Shown here: positions 1-6,791 of the stretch, piece by piece | How the letters are laid out: each line of letters opens with the position of its first letter | Position numbering within the stretch: the stretch's first letter is position 1 | Source of the DNA: Porphyrobacter sp. | Lineage (GTDB): Bacteria; Pseudomonadota; Alphaproteobacteria; Sphingomonadales; Sphingomonadaceae | Direction: 5' to 3' | Assembly (NCBI GenBank): GCA_021732945.1 | Contig: JAKFWB010000236.1 | Span: forward strand, 1-6,791 | Length of the DNA: 6,791 bases | The notes under the pieces: generated by a model | Seen by the model: the letters and a program-made list of their open reading frames with translations, nothing else | Databases searched by the model: none | Told to the model about the DNA's origin: nothing | Program-made: the position numbers and the translations under genes

Positions 1-1190
1 AATGCGCCCATTGCGAGACGCTCGATCACGCGGGCAGACAGGGCGGCGCGTTCAACAAGGCTGGGGACAATCAGATATTCGTCGGGGGAATGAATCGCCC
101 CGCCGCATACGCCCATGGTGTCGACCACGGGGACGCCGCAGGCGGCGATGTTGTTGCCATCGCATACGCCGCCGGTGGATTGCCAGCGGATGTCTTGGCC
201 AAGTTCAGCGCCGCATTCGCGCACCAGATCGAACAGGCGCTGCGCGGCCGCGTCGACCTTTTTGGGTGGGCGGGTAACGCCGCCGTGGCGGTGGGTGGCG
301 ACGTCGTGCTCGGCAGCGATGGTGGCAAGCAGGTGGGTAAGCGCATGGTCTAATGCTGCGCCCGCTTCAACGGTCTTGGGACGGACATTGAAGCGCAGCA
401 CCGCGTGATCGGGCACCACGTTGTTGGCGGCCCCGCCTTCCAGCTTGGCGGGATTGATGGTGATCTCGGCTGTTTCGAGCGCCTTCAGCCGCAGGATCAG
501 GTCGGCAGCGGCAACAATGGCATTGCGCCCCTCGTGCGGGTTGCGTCCGGCATGGGCGCTCCGGCCAGTGAAGGTGATCGAGTAATTGCCGGTGCCGCCG
601 CGCTCATGCGCCAGCGTGCCATCGGGCAAGGCGGCGGGCTCGTAGGTCAGCGCGGCGAGCTTTCCCTGTGCCAGTTCCGCGATCAGGCCTGCGCTGGCGA
701 GCGAGCCGGTTTCCTCGTCGGAATTGATCAGCACGTCATAGCCGAGGCTGGACGCACTGGCAGTCGCCTCGAACGCTATCAACGCGTGGAGCATCACCGC
801 AATCCCGCCCTTCATGTCGGCGACGCCGGGGCCGTTCAATGTCTCGCCATCGAGCCACGTCTGGCGCTGGAAGGCGTGATCGGCGGGGAATACCGTGTCC
901 ATGTGCCCGGTCAGCAGAATACGGCGATTAGCTTGCGGGCGGACGCGCACGACCAGATGCTGGCCGTGCGGCTTGTCAAAGGCCGAGCCATCCGCCGCAA
1001 TTGCCGTAACCGGGGCGGGATCGACCAGCGCCACGGCACCGGGGAGCGCGCTGAAGGCCCGCGCCAGCGCAGCGGCCTGCTCGGTCAACCCGGCGAGATT
1101 CGCGGTGCCGGTGTTGATCGCGCTCCACGCCTCGACCTGCGCCAGCATGGTTGCGCCGTCGATCGCGCTCAGGGTCCCGTCCTCTCTCAT
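1..1190 (-). CDS. M20-family zinc metallopeptidase, carboxypeptidase G2-like (3' end beyond left edge)
   Basis: This is a zinc-dependent exopeptidase or amidohydrolase of the M20 family (ArgE/DapE/CPG2), probably cytosolic because no signal peptide is seen. The frame is open for 396 codons with no stop before the left edge. All expected dinuclear-zinc residues are visible: H96 and D98 in TGHMDTVF, D125 in GVADMKGG, the catalytic base E159 and ligand E160 in NSDEETGS, E184 in YEP, and H367 in AIHSPDE. The [14 protein letters not shown] stretch (about 211-224) begins the dimerisation domain. The ATG at 1190 is preceded by GAGGAG at 1195-1200, four bases away, which fixes the start. M20 CPG2-like proteins are usually about 375-415 residues, so only a short C-terminal tail should be missing. 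The substrate cannot be told from sequence: folate-type glutamyl conjugates, dipeptides or N-acyl amino acids are all possible. It is transcribed divergently from glcB. Confidence 0.9.
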   Translation of the reverse strand, partial: MREDGTLSAIDGATMLAQVEAWSAINTGTANLAGLTEQAAALARAFSALPGAVALVDPAPVTAIAADGSAFDKPHGQHLVVRVRPQANRRILLTGHMDTVFPADHAFQRQTWLDGETLNGPGVADMKGGIAVMLHALIAFEATASASSLGYDVLINSDEETGSLASAGLIAELAQGKLAALTYEPAALPDGTLAHERGGTGNYSITFTGRSAHAGRNPHEGRNAIVAAADLILRLKALETAEITINPAKLEGGAANNVVPDHAVLRFNVRPKTVEAGAALDHALTHLLATIAAEHDVATHRHGGVTRPPKKVDAAAQRLFDLVRECGAELGQDIRWQSTGGVCDGNNIAACGVPVVDTMGVCGGAIHSPDEYLIVPSLVERAALSARVIERLAMGA

Positions 1191-1194
1191 GGCT

Positions 1195-1200
1195 CTCCTC
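1195..1200 (-). promoter_or_regulatory. Shine-Dalgarno site of the M20 peptidase gene
   Basis: Read on the minus strand, this is GAGGAG, four bases before the ATG at 1190. It is a strong match to the anti-Shine-Dalgarno sequence and decides the start codon of the M20 peptidase. Confidence 0.7.
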
Positions 1201-1229
1201 TAGCGGGGCATTCGCGCCAGTCCAACCCG

Positions 1230-1258
1230 TTGCAATCGCCCGTCCCCTGCGCCATAGG
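1230..1258 (+). promoter_or_regulatory. Possible sigma70-type promoter for glcB
   Basis: TTGCAA at 1230-1235 and CATAGG at 1253-1258 are separated by 17 bases and lie about 50 bases before the glcB start, within the 116-base gap between divergent genes. The match to TTGACA/TATAAT is partial (4/6 and 3/6), as is common in GC-rich Alphaproteobacteria. No clear operator or inverted repeat was found beside it. The assignment is weak and rests on spacing and position. Confidence 0.3.
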
Positions 1259-1296
1259 GCCAACCGTCCTCTCCTCCCCGGGCCCGAACAACCCAC

Positions 1297-1301
1297 GAGG
1301 A
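1297..1301 (+). promoter_or_regulatory. Shine-Dalgarno site of glcB
   Basis: GAGGA lies five bases before the ATG at 1307. It favours that start over the in-frame ATG at 1316, which has no such site, and over the far upstream ATG at 1151. Confidence 0.65.
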
Positions 1302-1306
1302 CACGA

Positions 1307-3403
1307 ATGACTGACATGACCACCCGCGCCGGCCTCGCCATCGATGCTCGTCTGGCGACCTTCCTCGAACGCGACGTGCTGACGCCGCTGGGCCGCGATG
1401 TGGGCGCGTTCTGGCAGGGCTTCGCAGCGCTTTTGGCTGAGTTCGCACCGCGCAATCGCGCACTGCTGGCCAAGCGTGAGGATTTGCAGGCGCAGATCGA
1501 CGCATGGCATGTCGCGCGCGCGGGCAAGCCGCATGATGCGAAGGCCTACAAGGCCTTCCTGACTGAGATCGGCTACCTCGTCCCCGAACCGGATGAGTTC
1601 AGCATCGGCACGCAGAACGTCGATCCCGAGATTGCGACGATGGCAGGGCCGCAACTGGTGGTTCCGATCCTCAACGCCCGCTTCCTGCTCAACGCGGCGA
1701 ACGCGCGCTGGGGGAGCCTGTACGATGCGTTCTATGGCACCGATGTGCTCGATGCGCCACCTGCTAGGCCCGGCGGCTATGACGAGGCGCGCGGCGCGGC
1801 GGTGATCGCGCGCGGGCGGCAGTTTCTCGATTCTGCCTTTCCGTTGTCGGGCGGCAGTTGGTCCGATCTGACTGCGCGTGAAGCCGTCGCGCTGGCCGAT
1901 CCTTCGCAGTATATCGGCGAGACCGAGAAGGGCCTGCTGCTCAAGAACAACGGCTTGCATATCGAAGTGATCTTCGATGCCAGCACCCCGGTCGGGGCGA
2001 CCGATAAAGCAGGCATCGCCGACATCATCGTCGAATCCGCGCTCACCACCATCGCCGATTGCGAGGACTCGGTCGCGGCGGTCGATGCCGAGGACAAGCT
2101 GCTCGCCTACACCAACTGGCTCGGCATCATCCGCAGCGATCTGTCGGAGAGCTTCGCAAAGGGCGGCAAGACCCTCACCCGCACGCTGGCGGGCGACAAG
2201 ACCTACACTGCGCCCGATGGCACCACGCACACGCTCTCAGGCCGCAGCCTGATGTTCGTGCGCAATGTCGGCCACCTGATGACCAACCCCGCGATCCGCC
2301 TGCCCGATGGCAGCGAAATCCCCGAAGGCATCATGGACGCGGTCTTCACCTCGGCGATCAGCACGCTTGATGTGGAAGGCCACGGCAAGTTCGGCAACTC
2401 GGCTTGCGGCTCGATCTACATCGTGAAGCCCAAGATGCACGGGCCGGAAGAATGCGCCTTCACCAACGACCTGTTCGATGCAGTTGAGGATTTGCTTGGG
2501 CTCCCCCGCCACACCATCAAGGTCGGCGTGATGGACGAAGAGCGCCGCACCAGCGTGAACCTTGCCGCCTGCATCCACGCGGTGAAGGGCCGCATCGTCT
2601 TCATCAACACCGGCTTCCTCGATCGCACCGGGGATGAAATCCACACGTCAATGCGCCAAGGGCCCATGCTGCGCAAAGGCGCGATGAAGGGTTCGGACTG
2701 GCTCAAGGCCTACGAGGCGCGCAACGTCGCCATCGGCCTCAGGCACGGTCTTTCGGGCAAGGCGCAGATCGGCAAGGGCATGTGGGCTGCGCCCGATCTG
2801 ATGGGGCAGATGATGGTGGAGAAGATCGGCCACCTCAAAGCGGGGGCGAATACCGCATGGGTCCCGTCCCCCACCGCCGCCACGCTGCACGCGCTGCATT
2901 ACCATCAGATTGATGTCTTCGACTTGCAGAAGCACCTTCCCGCACCCGCCGGGCTCGACGACCTTTTGGCGATTCCGCTCGCGGAGGGCGCGAACTGGTC
3001 GGAGGAGGAAATCCGCGCCGAACTCGACAACAATTGCCAGGGCTTGCTCGGCTATGTGGTGCGCTGGGTGGATGCCGGGGTGGGCTGCTCCAAGGTGCCC
3101 GACATCAATGATGTCGGCCTGATGGAAGACCGCGCGACTTTGCGCATCTCCTCGCAGCACATCGCCAACTGGCTGCTGCACGGGGTGATCACCGAGGCGC
3201 AGGTGATGGACTCGCTCACCCGCATGGCCGCCAAGGTCGACGCGCAGAACGCGGGCGACCCGCTCTACGTGCCGCTGACCGGCAACGAAGATGGCGCGGC
3301 GTATCGCGCGGCAAAGGACCTGATCTTCAAGGGGGTGGAGCAGCCCAGCGGTTACACCGAACCGCTGCTTCACGCTTGGAGGTTGCGCAAGAAGGCGGGG
3401 TAG
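1307..3403 (+). CDS. glcB: Malate synthase G
   Basis: This enzyme condenses glyoxylate with acetyl-CoA to give malate and CoA. It is the second step of the glyoxylate bypass, is used during growth on acetate or fatty acids and for glyoxylate removal, and is cytosolic and Mg2+-dependent. The 698 residues are close to the usual 720-730 of the G isoform and well above the roughly 530 of isoform A. Family signatures run in order: the [10 protein letters not shown] segment (251-260), FVRNVGHLM with catalytic R319 (317-325), [16 protein letters not shown] (367-382), MDEERRTS with Mg2+ ligand E411, [11 protein letters not shown] with Mg2+ ligand D439, [12 protein letters not shown] with the conserved C594, and [13 protein letters not shown] with catalytic base D608. 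Residue roles follow spacing to the known E. coli and M. tuberculosis enzymes. The ATG at 1307 has GAGGA at 1297-1301. The frame is open further upstream to an ATG at 1151, but that stretch overlaps the divergent gene and does not look like MSG. No isocitrate lyase gene lies in the window. Confidence 0.97.
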   Translation: MTDMTTRAGLAIDARLATFLERDVLTPLGRDVGAFWQGFAALLAEFAPRNRALLAKREDLQAQIDAWHVARAGKPHDAKAYKAFLTEIGYLVPEPDEFSIGTQNVDPEIATMAGPQLVVPILNARFLLNAANARWGSLYDAFYGTDVLDAPPARPGGYDEARGAAVIARGRQFLDSAFPLSGGSWSDLTAREAVALADPSQYIGETEKGLLLKNNGLHIEVIFDASTPVGATDKAGIADIIVESALTTIADCEDSVAAVDAEDKLLAYTNWLGIIRSDLSESFAKGGKTLTRTLAGDKTYTAPDGTTHTLSGRSLMFVRNVGHLMTNPAIRLPDGSEIPEGIMDAVFTSAISTLDVEGHGKFGNSACGSIYIVKPKMHGPEECAFTNDLFDAVEDLLGLPRHTIKVGVMDEERRTSVNLAACIHAVKGRIVFINTGFLDRTGDEIHTSMRQGPMLRKGAMKGSDWLKAYEARNVAIGLRHGLSGKAQIGKGMWAAPDLMGQMMVEKIGHLKAGANTAWVPSPTAATLHALHYHQIDVFDLQKHLPAPAGLDDLLAIPLAEGANWSEEEIRAELDNNCQGLLGYVVRWVDAGVGCSKVPDINDVGLMEDRATLRISSQHIANWLLHGVITEAQVMDSLTRMAAKVDAQNAGDPLYVPLTGNEDGAAYRAAKDLIFKGVEQPSGYTEPLLHAWRLRKKAG

Positions 3404-3434
3404 GATCACGCCAAACCTTAGCCTCCTCTTGCGT

Positions 3435-3461
3435 TTGACTTCGTCCGATCGCGGGCTTAGC
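3435..3461 (+). promoter_or_regulatory. Possible promoter of the two-gene cassette
   Basis: TTGACT at 3435-3440 matches the -35 consensus at five of six positions. It is followed after 15-16 bases by a poor -10 candidate, CTTAGC or TTAGCC, at 3456-3462. The first gene begins at 3470, so transcription would start almost at its ATG. The -35 element is convincing and the -10 element is not. No operator repeat is visible nearby. Confidence 0.35.
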
Positions 3462-3469
3462 CTTCCGCC

Positions 3470-3913
3470 ATGCTAAAAACCGCTCGTTTCCAATGCGTTG
3501 AAAGTCAACGCGAACCGGAACCCCGGATCGTCTTGGAATCACGACCTGGAGGAGGGCGGGTCATTCTTGATGCGGCGTCTCTTTGCGACCAATTTGCCGT
3601 TTCCAGATTGGATACCCTACTCGTACTGGATGAGGACAATCCTTATGAGGAGCAATTGCATCTGGTGCTGGTGCGCGACGATGATGTTCTTGATCACGTC
3701 GTGATCGGCGCGCCCTATGCCAGTGGCATCTTTCGGGTGGTGGAGTCGCGCTCGAATAGCCTGAGCTTTCGGTTTGAAAGCGATGCCATCTGGAAACTAA
3801 CGCTTGAACCTGGCGGTCGACGCTCTCTGCCATGCCTGCCGCGTGGTGTGCGACGTCGGGGTGGACTGCTGGCGCGCGCCTATCTATTTCTCGATCACGA
3901 GGTTGCGGCATGA
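3470..3913 (+). CDS. Hypothetical protein, 147 residues, acidic; first gene of the cassette
   Basis: I do not recognise this family. The protein has no signal peptide or membrane segment and reads as mostly beta strands. Alternating hydrophobic stretches surround an acidic region (residues 53-74, including LDEDNPYEEQ and RDDDVLDH), followed by IGAPYASGIFRVVES and an arginine-rich turn near 127-131. The start is well bounded, since an in-frame TAG lies at 3458-3460 and the ATG at 3470 is the only methionine codon in the frame. No Shine-Dalgarno sequence precedes it, so it may be translated from a leaderless transcript. Its stop overlaps the start of the next gene (ATGA, 3910-3913), which implies coupled expression in fixed ratio. 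By context it could be an immunity protein, chaperone or adaptor for the membrane protein encoded next. That role is inferred from gene order only. Confidence 0.75.
   Translation: MLKTARFQCVESQREPEPRIVLESRPGGGRVILDAASLCDQFAVSRLDTLLVLDEDNPYEEQLHLVLVRDDDVLDHVVIGAPYASGIFRVVESRSNSLSFRFESDAIWKLTLEPGGRRSLPCLPRGVRRRGGLLARAYLFLDHEVAA
3899..3902 (+). promoter_or_regulatory. Shine-Dalgarno site of the glycine-zipper gene
   Basis: GAGG lies seven bases before the ATG at 3910, inside the end of the preceding gene. With the ATGA overlap it points to translational coupling and fixes the start at 3910. Confidence 0.6.
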
Positions 3914-4938
3914 CTGAGAGGGCGCTTGACCCCAGCACCGAACAAGCGATCCGCGCCTTCGAGGCGACTGCGATCAATTTTGCTTATCAAGCGATCAATA
4001 TTGCAGAGGTTCGCTCACGATATATTCGCCACGCTCAGGAGATAAGCGCTTCGCTGCGCAGCGCATATCGCAATGGTGAAATGTCAGCCAAGGCCGTGGC
4101 CGAAGCGGCCCATGGGATGCGCAACAAGCTGCTGGAGGTTCAGCGCGCCCGCTCTGCGGCAATTGGGCGGGCGCTTGCCGAAAACCTCAAGGCTAAAGGT
4201 CTTGATCTCAATGATATTCTTGAGAAGCTGTCGAAGCGAATCCACAAAAAGAGCTTCGCGCAACTCAACAATGTCCAGCAAACGCAGGTTTACCTCGAAG
4301 TGGTCGAATCCGCCGGGCGCGCGAGGCCGTCGGCGACCCAATTTGCCGCGCGTGCCGGGGCTGCGGGCAGGGCGCTCTTCATCCTGGGTATAGGCATTGC
4401 GGTGTACAATATCGCCAATGCTCAAGATAAAGCCTGGCAAACCGGGCGCGAGGTCTCGAATATTGCGGGCGGCGTTGCGGGCGGGATCGCCGCCGGGGCG
4501 TTGGCCGGTGTCTGGTTTGGGCCGATTGGCGTCGCGGTTGGGGCCTTTGTTGGCGGCGTGGCCGGTGCATTGCTGGCAGATCAAGTTTATGTGGCGGCCG
4601 TCGGTCCGTCAGATCGCCATGTGGCCTCATTTATTGCGCGCTTTACGAATTTCTGGAGCACCGACGAAGTCGGCATGGCGCGCGCCTTGTATCGCGAGAT
4701 CGGCATTGATGCGGATTGGGTGAACAAGGTTTTCCTGGCGCTACGCGAGAGTTATACCAGCGATGCGGACGACGTTGCGGTGTTGTACCTGCGGCGGGTG
4801 TTTGCACGAAGGGGCAACGTGCTGCAAACGCTTCGGCTCAACCGTTCGCTACGCCAAACGCTGATCCTTGTGCTCGAGGAGGGCTGGACGACCAGGGAGG
4901 AGAGATACCTGATCTCGCAATTGAGTATGCTCTATTGA
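3910..4938 (+). CDS. Glycine-zipper membrane protein, candidate toxin or effector (342 residues)
   Basis: No named family is assigned. An N-terminal, largely helical and charged region (residues 1-135, heptad-like around 58-110) is followed by a hydrophobic segment (154-170, LFILGIGIAVYNIA). Next come an AQDK motif (171-174) and two glycine-zipper segments: G188/192/196/200/204 and G207/211/215/219, with P205 between them. A helical, charged C-terminal domain (about 230-342) ends in QLSMLY. There is no N-terminal signal peptide. GAGG at 3899-3902, seven bases before the ATG at 3910, supports this start over the ATG at 3832, which lies inside the preceding gene. From memory, glycine-zipper segments of similar layout (an xxDK motif, then GG...GP...GG) occur in proteins linked to type VI secretion and polymorphic toxins, so membrane insertion or pore formation is plausible. 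A membrane-stress or envelope protein is the alternative. Codons look more AT-rich than in glcB. Confidence 0.75.
   Translation: MTERALDPSTEQAIRAFEATAINFAYQAINIAEVRSRYIRHAQEISASLRSAYRNGEMSAKAVAEAAHGMRNKLLEVQRARSAAIGRALAENLKAKGLDLNDILEKLSKRIHKKSFAQLNNVQQTQVYLEVVESAGRARPSATQFAARAGAAGRALFILGIGIAVYNIANAQDKAWQTGREVSNIAGGVAGGIAAGALAGVWFGPIGVAVGAFVGGVAGALLADQVYVAAVGPSDRHVASFIARFTNFWSTDEVGMARALYREIGIDADWVNKVFLALRESYTSDADDVAVLYLRRVFARRGNVLQTLRLNRSLRQTLILVLEEGWTTREERYLISQLSMLY
4463..4486 (+). repeat. Imperfect 12-bp tandem duplication inside the glycine-zipper coding region
   Basis: TTGCGGGCGGCG (4463-4474) is followed directly by TTGCGGGCGGGA (4475-4486), with the first ten bases identical. The unit length is four codons, so each copy adds one turn of the glycine spacing (the AGGV/AGGI stretch, residues 186-193). 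Replication slippage here would lengthen or shorten the zipper without breaking the frame. Confidence 0.55.
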
Positions 4939-4949
4939 GGAGTGATAGC

Positions 4950-4976
4950 GCGATCCCAGTGCGCCCATGTGGTCGC
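4950..4976 (+). terminator. Weak imperfect hairpin after the cassette
   Basis: Bases 4950-4958 can pair with 4968-4976 as a nine-position stem with one G-T wobble and one mismatch, enclosing a nine-base loop. It begins 12 bases after the stop of the glycine-zipper gene. No T-run follows, so it is at best a poor intrinsic terminator. It may be chance in GC-rich DNA. Confidence 0.25.
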
Positions 4977-5019
4977 TCTAGGGGCCTGCGCCTAAAGAAT
5001 TGCTAGAACTCAATCTCAC

Positions 5020-5031
5020 AGCTGCGCAGCT
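5020..5031. repeat. Perfect 12-bp palindrome at the 3' end of rsmA
   Basis: AGCTGCGCAGCT is its own reverse complement and its last base is part of the rsmA stop codon (5031-5033). It lies in the gap between the convergent cassette and rsmA. As RNA it could form only a short stem with a tiny loop, so it is a poor terminator. A protein-binding site or chance is possible. Confidence 0.5.
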
Positions 5032-5864
5032 TAACCCAGCGCCCGCGCCACCGCCACAAACTCCGGCACGCTCACTGTTTCTGCGCGCCGGGTTTCATCA
5101 ATCCCGAGCGCCGCCAGCGCCTCCAATGCCCCCGGCACGCCTTTCAGGCTCTGGCGCAGCATCTTGCGGCGCTGGCCGAAGGCGGCTTCGGTGAGGCGTT
5201 CGAGCATCCGGGCCGAGACGCCCTCTGGCATCGCGGCGGGCGTGACATGAACAATTGCGCTCATCACCTTGGGCGGCGGGGTGAAGGCGCTGCGGTGGAC
5301 TTTCATCGCCAGCCGCGCCTCGCTGCGCCATTGGGCCAATACGGCGAGGCGGCCGTAAGCGTCGTCTCCGGCAGAAGCGACAATCCTTTCAGCGACTTCG
5401 CGCTGGAACATCAGAGTGAGCGATTGCCACAGGGGCGGCCAGCTCTCACCGCTGAGCCAGCGTACGAACAGCGCGGTGCCGACATTATAGGGCAGGTTCG
5501 ACAGCACGTGGAATGGTGCGCGCTCGCCGTCCTTGGCCATCAGGGCGTTGTGATCGAGTTTGAGGGCATCGCCTTCGATTACAGTGAGTTGTCCGGGGAA
5601 ACTCTCCCCCAATTCCGCCAGTGCGGGCAGGCAGCGGCGGTCCATTTCGATGGCGGTGACGCGCGCTCCGGCCCGAAGCAAGGCGCGGGTCAAGCCACCG
5701 GGGCCGGGGCCGACTTCGAGCACTTGCGCACCTGACAGGTCACCCGGAAGCGCAGCGATGCGGGCGAGAAGCTGTTCATCGAGCAGGAAATTCTGCCCCA
5801 GTGCTTTGGAAGCGGCGAGGTTATGTCTTTGAATAACTTCGCGGATCGGAAGGAGGTCAACCAC
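5031..5864 (-). CDS. rsmA: 16S rRNA (adenine1518/1519-N6)-dimethyltransferase
   Basis: RsmA (KsgA) transfers four methyl groups from S-adenosylmethionine to two adjacent adenosines in the 3'-terminal helix of 16S rRNA, late in 30S subunit assembly. The 277 residues match the usual 270-280. Visible motifs are LGQNFLLD (22-29), SAM-binding motif [16 protein letters not shown] (49-63), AIEMD (71-75) with the acidic residue that holds the ribose, EGDAL (97-101), catalytic motif IV NLPY (123-126), [14 protein letters not shown] (194-207) and the C-terminal [14 protein letters not shown] (229-242). The start is a GTG at 5864 inside the end of pdxA. No Shine-Dalgarno sequence lies at a normal distance (the nearest GGAG is about 13 bases away), so translation probably depends on ribosomes finishing pdxA. 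Loss of this gene gives kasugamycin resistance in other bacteria. Confidence 0.97.
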   Translation of the reverse strand: MVDLLPIREVIQRHNLAASKALGQNFLLDEQLLARIAALPGDLSGAQVLEVGPGPGGLTRALLRAGARVTAIEMDRRCLPALAELGESFPGQLTVIEGDALKLDHNALMAKDGERAPFHVLSNLPYNVGTALFVRWLSGESWPPLWQSLTLMFQREVAERIVASAGDDAYGRLAVLAQWRSEARLAMKVHRSAFTPPPKVMSAIVHVTPAAMPEGVSARMLERLTEAAFGQRRKMLRQSLKGVPGALEALAALGIDETRRAETVSVPEFVAVARALG

Positions 5865-6791
5865 GCGCCGCTGCCATCTCCGCCGCCATCATGATCGCCG
5901 CCGCCATCGCACCGGGATCGGCCACACCCTTGCCCGCAATATCGAAAGCCGTGCCGTGATCGGGCGAAGTGCGGATGATCGGCAGGCCGAGCGTGACGTT
6001 CACGCCTTCATCAACCTCCAAGGCTTTCAAGGGGATAAGCGCCTGATCGTGATACATGCACAAGGCCGCGTCATAGCCCGTCCGTGCGCGCGGTGTGAAC
6101 AGCGCGTCGCCGGGGACGGGGCCGAAGGCGTCGATCCCTTCAGCCTGCAAGGCGGCGATGGCAGGCGCAATGATGCGAGCTTCCTCATCGCCAAATTGCC
6201 CGCCTTCGCCGCCATGCGGATTGAGCGCGGATATCGCAAGACGCGGAGCTAACACACCGAAATCGCGCTGCAATCCGGCCGCGACAATGCGCGCCTTGTG
6301 GATGATCAGCTCGATCGAAAGCAACCCCGGAACCTCGGCCAGGGCCACATGCACCGTCAGCGGCACGGTGCGCAAACCCGGCCCTGCCAGCATCATCACT
6401 GCATCGCGGTAAGGCCGCCCGCAGGCATCAGCGAGGAATTCGGTCTGGCCGGGGTAATCCCAGCCGATGGCGGCCAAGGCGCCCTTGGCCACCGGCGCGG
6501 TCACCAGCCCTACAGCCACCTCGGAGAGCGCGAATTTTGTGCCCCATTGCAGCGACGCAAGCGCCAAGTGGGCGCCTTCAACCGATGCAATACCGGGCGA
6601 TAACCGGCCATCAAGCCCGGCAAGAACCGGCAATCCGGCGGCATGGGCGAACATCGCCTCAGCCGGATCGGCAATCGGCACGATCGGCACGTCCAATCGC
6701 AACTGTTCAGCCAGCCCGCGCAGCAGTTCCGGCCCGCTGATCACGAACGCGGGCGGCGCGCGCCGTTCAACCCGCAGCCGCGCCCATGCCC
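5857..6791 (-). CDS. pdxA: 4-hydroxythreonine-4-phosphate dehydrogenase (5' end beyond right edge)
   Basis: PdxA oxidises 4-phosphohydroxy-L-threonine with NAD+. The product decarboxylates and is joined with deoxyxylulose 5-phosphate by PdxJ in DXP-dependent vitamin B6 synthesis. The window holds 310 codons and the stop. The frame stays open to the right edge, where [20 protein letters not shown] matches the early part of PdxA, so roughly 20 N-terminal residues, including the start codon, lie outside; the GTG at 6744 is internal. Numbered from the first visible residue, the divalent-metal ligands are H147 (TVHVAL), H192 (NPHGGEGG) and H247 (YHDQ). The conserved D228 (PGD) and the [16 protein letters not shown] block near 274-289 are also present. 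The spacing of these residues equals that in E. coli PdxA. It overlaps rsmA by 8 bp. In many proteobacteria lptD and surA lie upstream, which may hold here beyond the edge. Confidence 0.97.
   Translation of the reverse strand, partial: AWARLRVERRAPPAFVISGPELLRGLAEQLRLDVPIVPIADPAEAMFAHAAGLPVLAGLDGRLSPGIASVEGAHLALASLQWGTKFALSEVAVGLVTAPVAKGALAAIGWDYPGQTEFLADACGRPYRDAVMMLAGPGLRTVPLTVHVALAEVPGLLSIELIIHKARIVAAGLQRDFGVLAPRLAISALNPHGGEGGQFGDEEARIIAPAIAALQAEGIDAFGPVPGDALFTPRARTGYDAALCMYHDQALIPLKALEVDEGVNVTLGLPIIRTSPDHGTAFDIAGKGVADPGAMAAAIMMAAEMAAARG

Noticed and set aside
1151..1306. Upstream extension of the glcB frame to an ATG at 1151
   Set aside because: It overlaps the start of the divergent peptidase gene, encodes arginine/proline-rich sequence unlike malate synthase, and the ATG at 1307 has its own Shine-Dalgarno site.
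405..1310. A 301-codon open frame on the plus strand
   Set aside because: It lies antisense to the M20 peptidase, whose motifs are complete in the minus-strand frame. Its own product is low-complexity and arginine/glycine-rich, typical of a GC-rich shadow frame.
1187..2230. A 347-codon open frame on the minus strand
   Set aside because: It is antisense to glcB, whose malate synthase G sequence is unmistakable. The shadow product shows no family motif.
2648..3409. A 253-codon open frame on the minus strand
   Set aside because: It is antisense to the 3' part of glcB, a region holding catalytic D608. The product is histidine-rich and unlike any family I know.
3404..3469. Possible terminator, tRNA or small RNA after glcB
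   Set aside because: No stem-loop with a T-run and no tRNA-like cloverleaf can be drawn. Only the candidate promoter was retained.
3832..3909. Upstream extension of the glycine-zipper frame to an ATG at 3832
   Set aside because: The extra 26 residues lie within the preceding gene and have no ribosome site of the quality seen before 3910. The ATGA overlap is the more likely arrangement.
4084..4584. A 166-codon open frame opposite the glycine-zipper gene
   Set aside because: It is the reverse complement of a coding sequence with a clear repeating glycine pattern. The product is proline/arginine-rich with no motif.
5247..5735. A 162-codon open frame opposite rsmA
   Set aside because: It is antisense to the well-supported methyltransferase motifs and is a shadow frame.
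1..6791. CRISPR array, insertion sequence or phage integration site
   Set aside because: No spaced direct repeats, transposase motifs, terminal inverted repeats or tRNA-end duplications were found anywhere in the window.

Overview
The window is high-GC, with GC-rich third positions and densely packed genes. Its protein sequences most resemble those of Alphaproteobacteria, probably Sphingomonadales and perhaps the Erythrobacter/Porphyrobacter group. That placement is inferred from protein character and from the pdxA-rsmA order; it was not tested by a search.

Layout, left to right: (1) 1-1190, minus strand: an M20-family zinc peptidase of the carboxypeptidase G2 type, complete at its N-terminus and running off the left edge by probably only a few residues. 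(2) 1191-1306: a short divergent promoter region. (3) 1307-3403, plus strand: malate synthase G (glcB), complete, the second step of the glyoxylate bypass. (4) 3470-4938, plus strand: two genes joined by an ATGA overlap. The first encodes an unrecognised 147-residue acidic protein. The second encodes a 342-residue protein with a helical N-terminal part, a hydrophobic segment, two regularly spaced glycine-zipper segments and a helical C-terminal part. (5) 4939-5030: a convergent intergenic gap. (6) 5031-6791, minus strand: rsmA/ksgA (16S rRNA dimethyladenosine transferase) and, upstream of it and overlapping by 8 bp, pdxA (pyridoxal phosphate synthesis), whose 5' end lies beyond the right edge.

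Regions 1, 3 and 6 are ordinary metabolic and housekeeping genes with their active-site residues intact. The part that stands out is the two-gene cassette at 3470-4938. It sits between conserved genes, looks more AT-rich in codon choice than its neighbours, has no recognisable housekeeping function, and encodes a soluble partner followed by a glycine-zipper membrane protein. The arrangement resembles a partner-plus-membrane-toxin pair, in which the first protein would be an immunity protein or chaperone and the second an effector. That reading is an inference. No catalytic toxin domain or secretion signal is visible.
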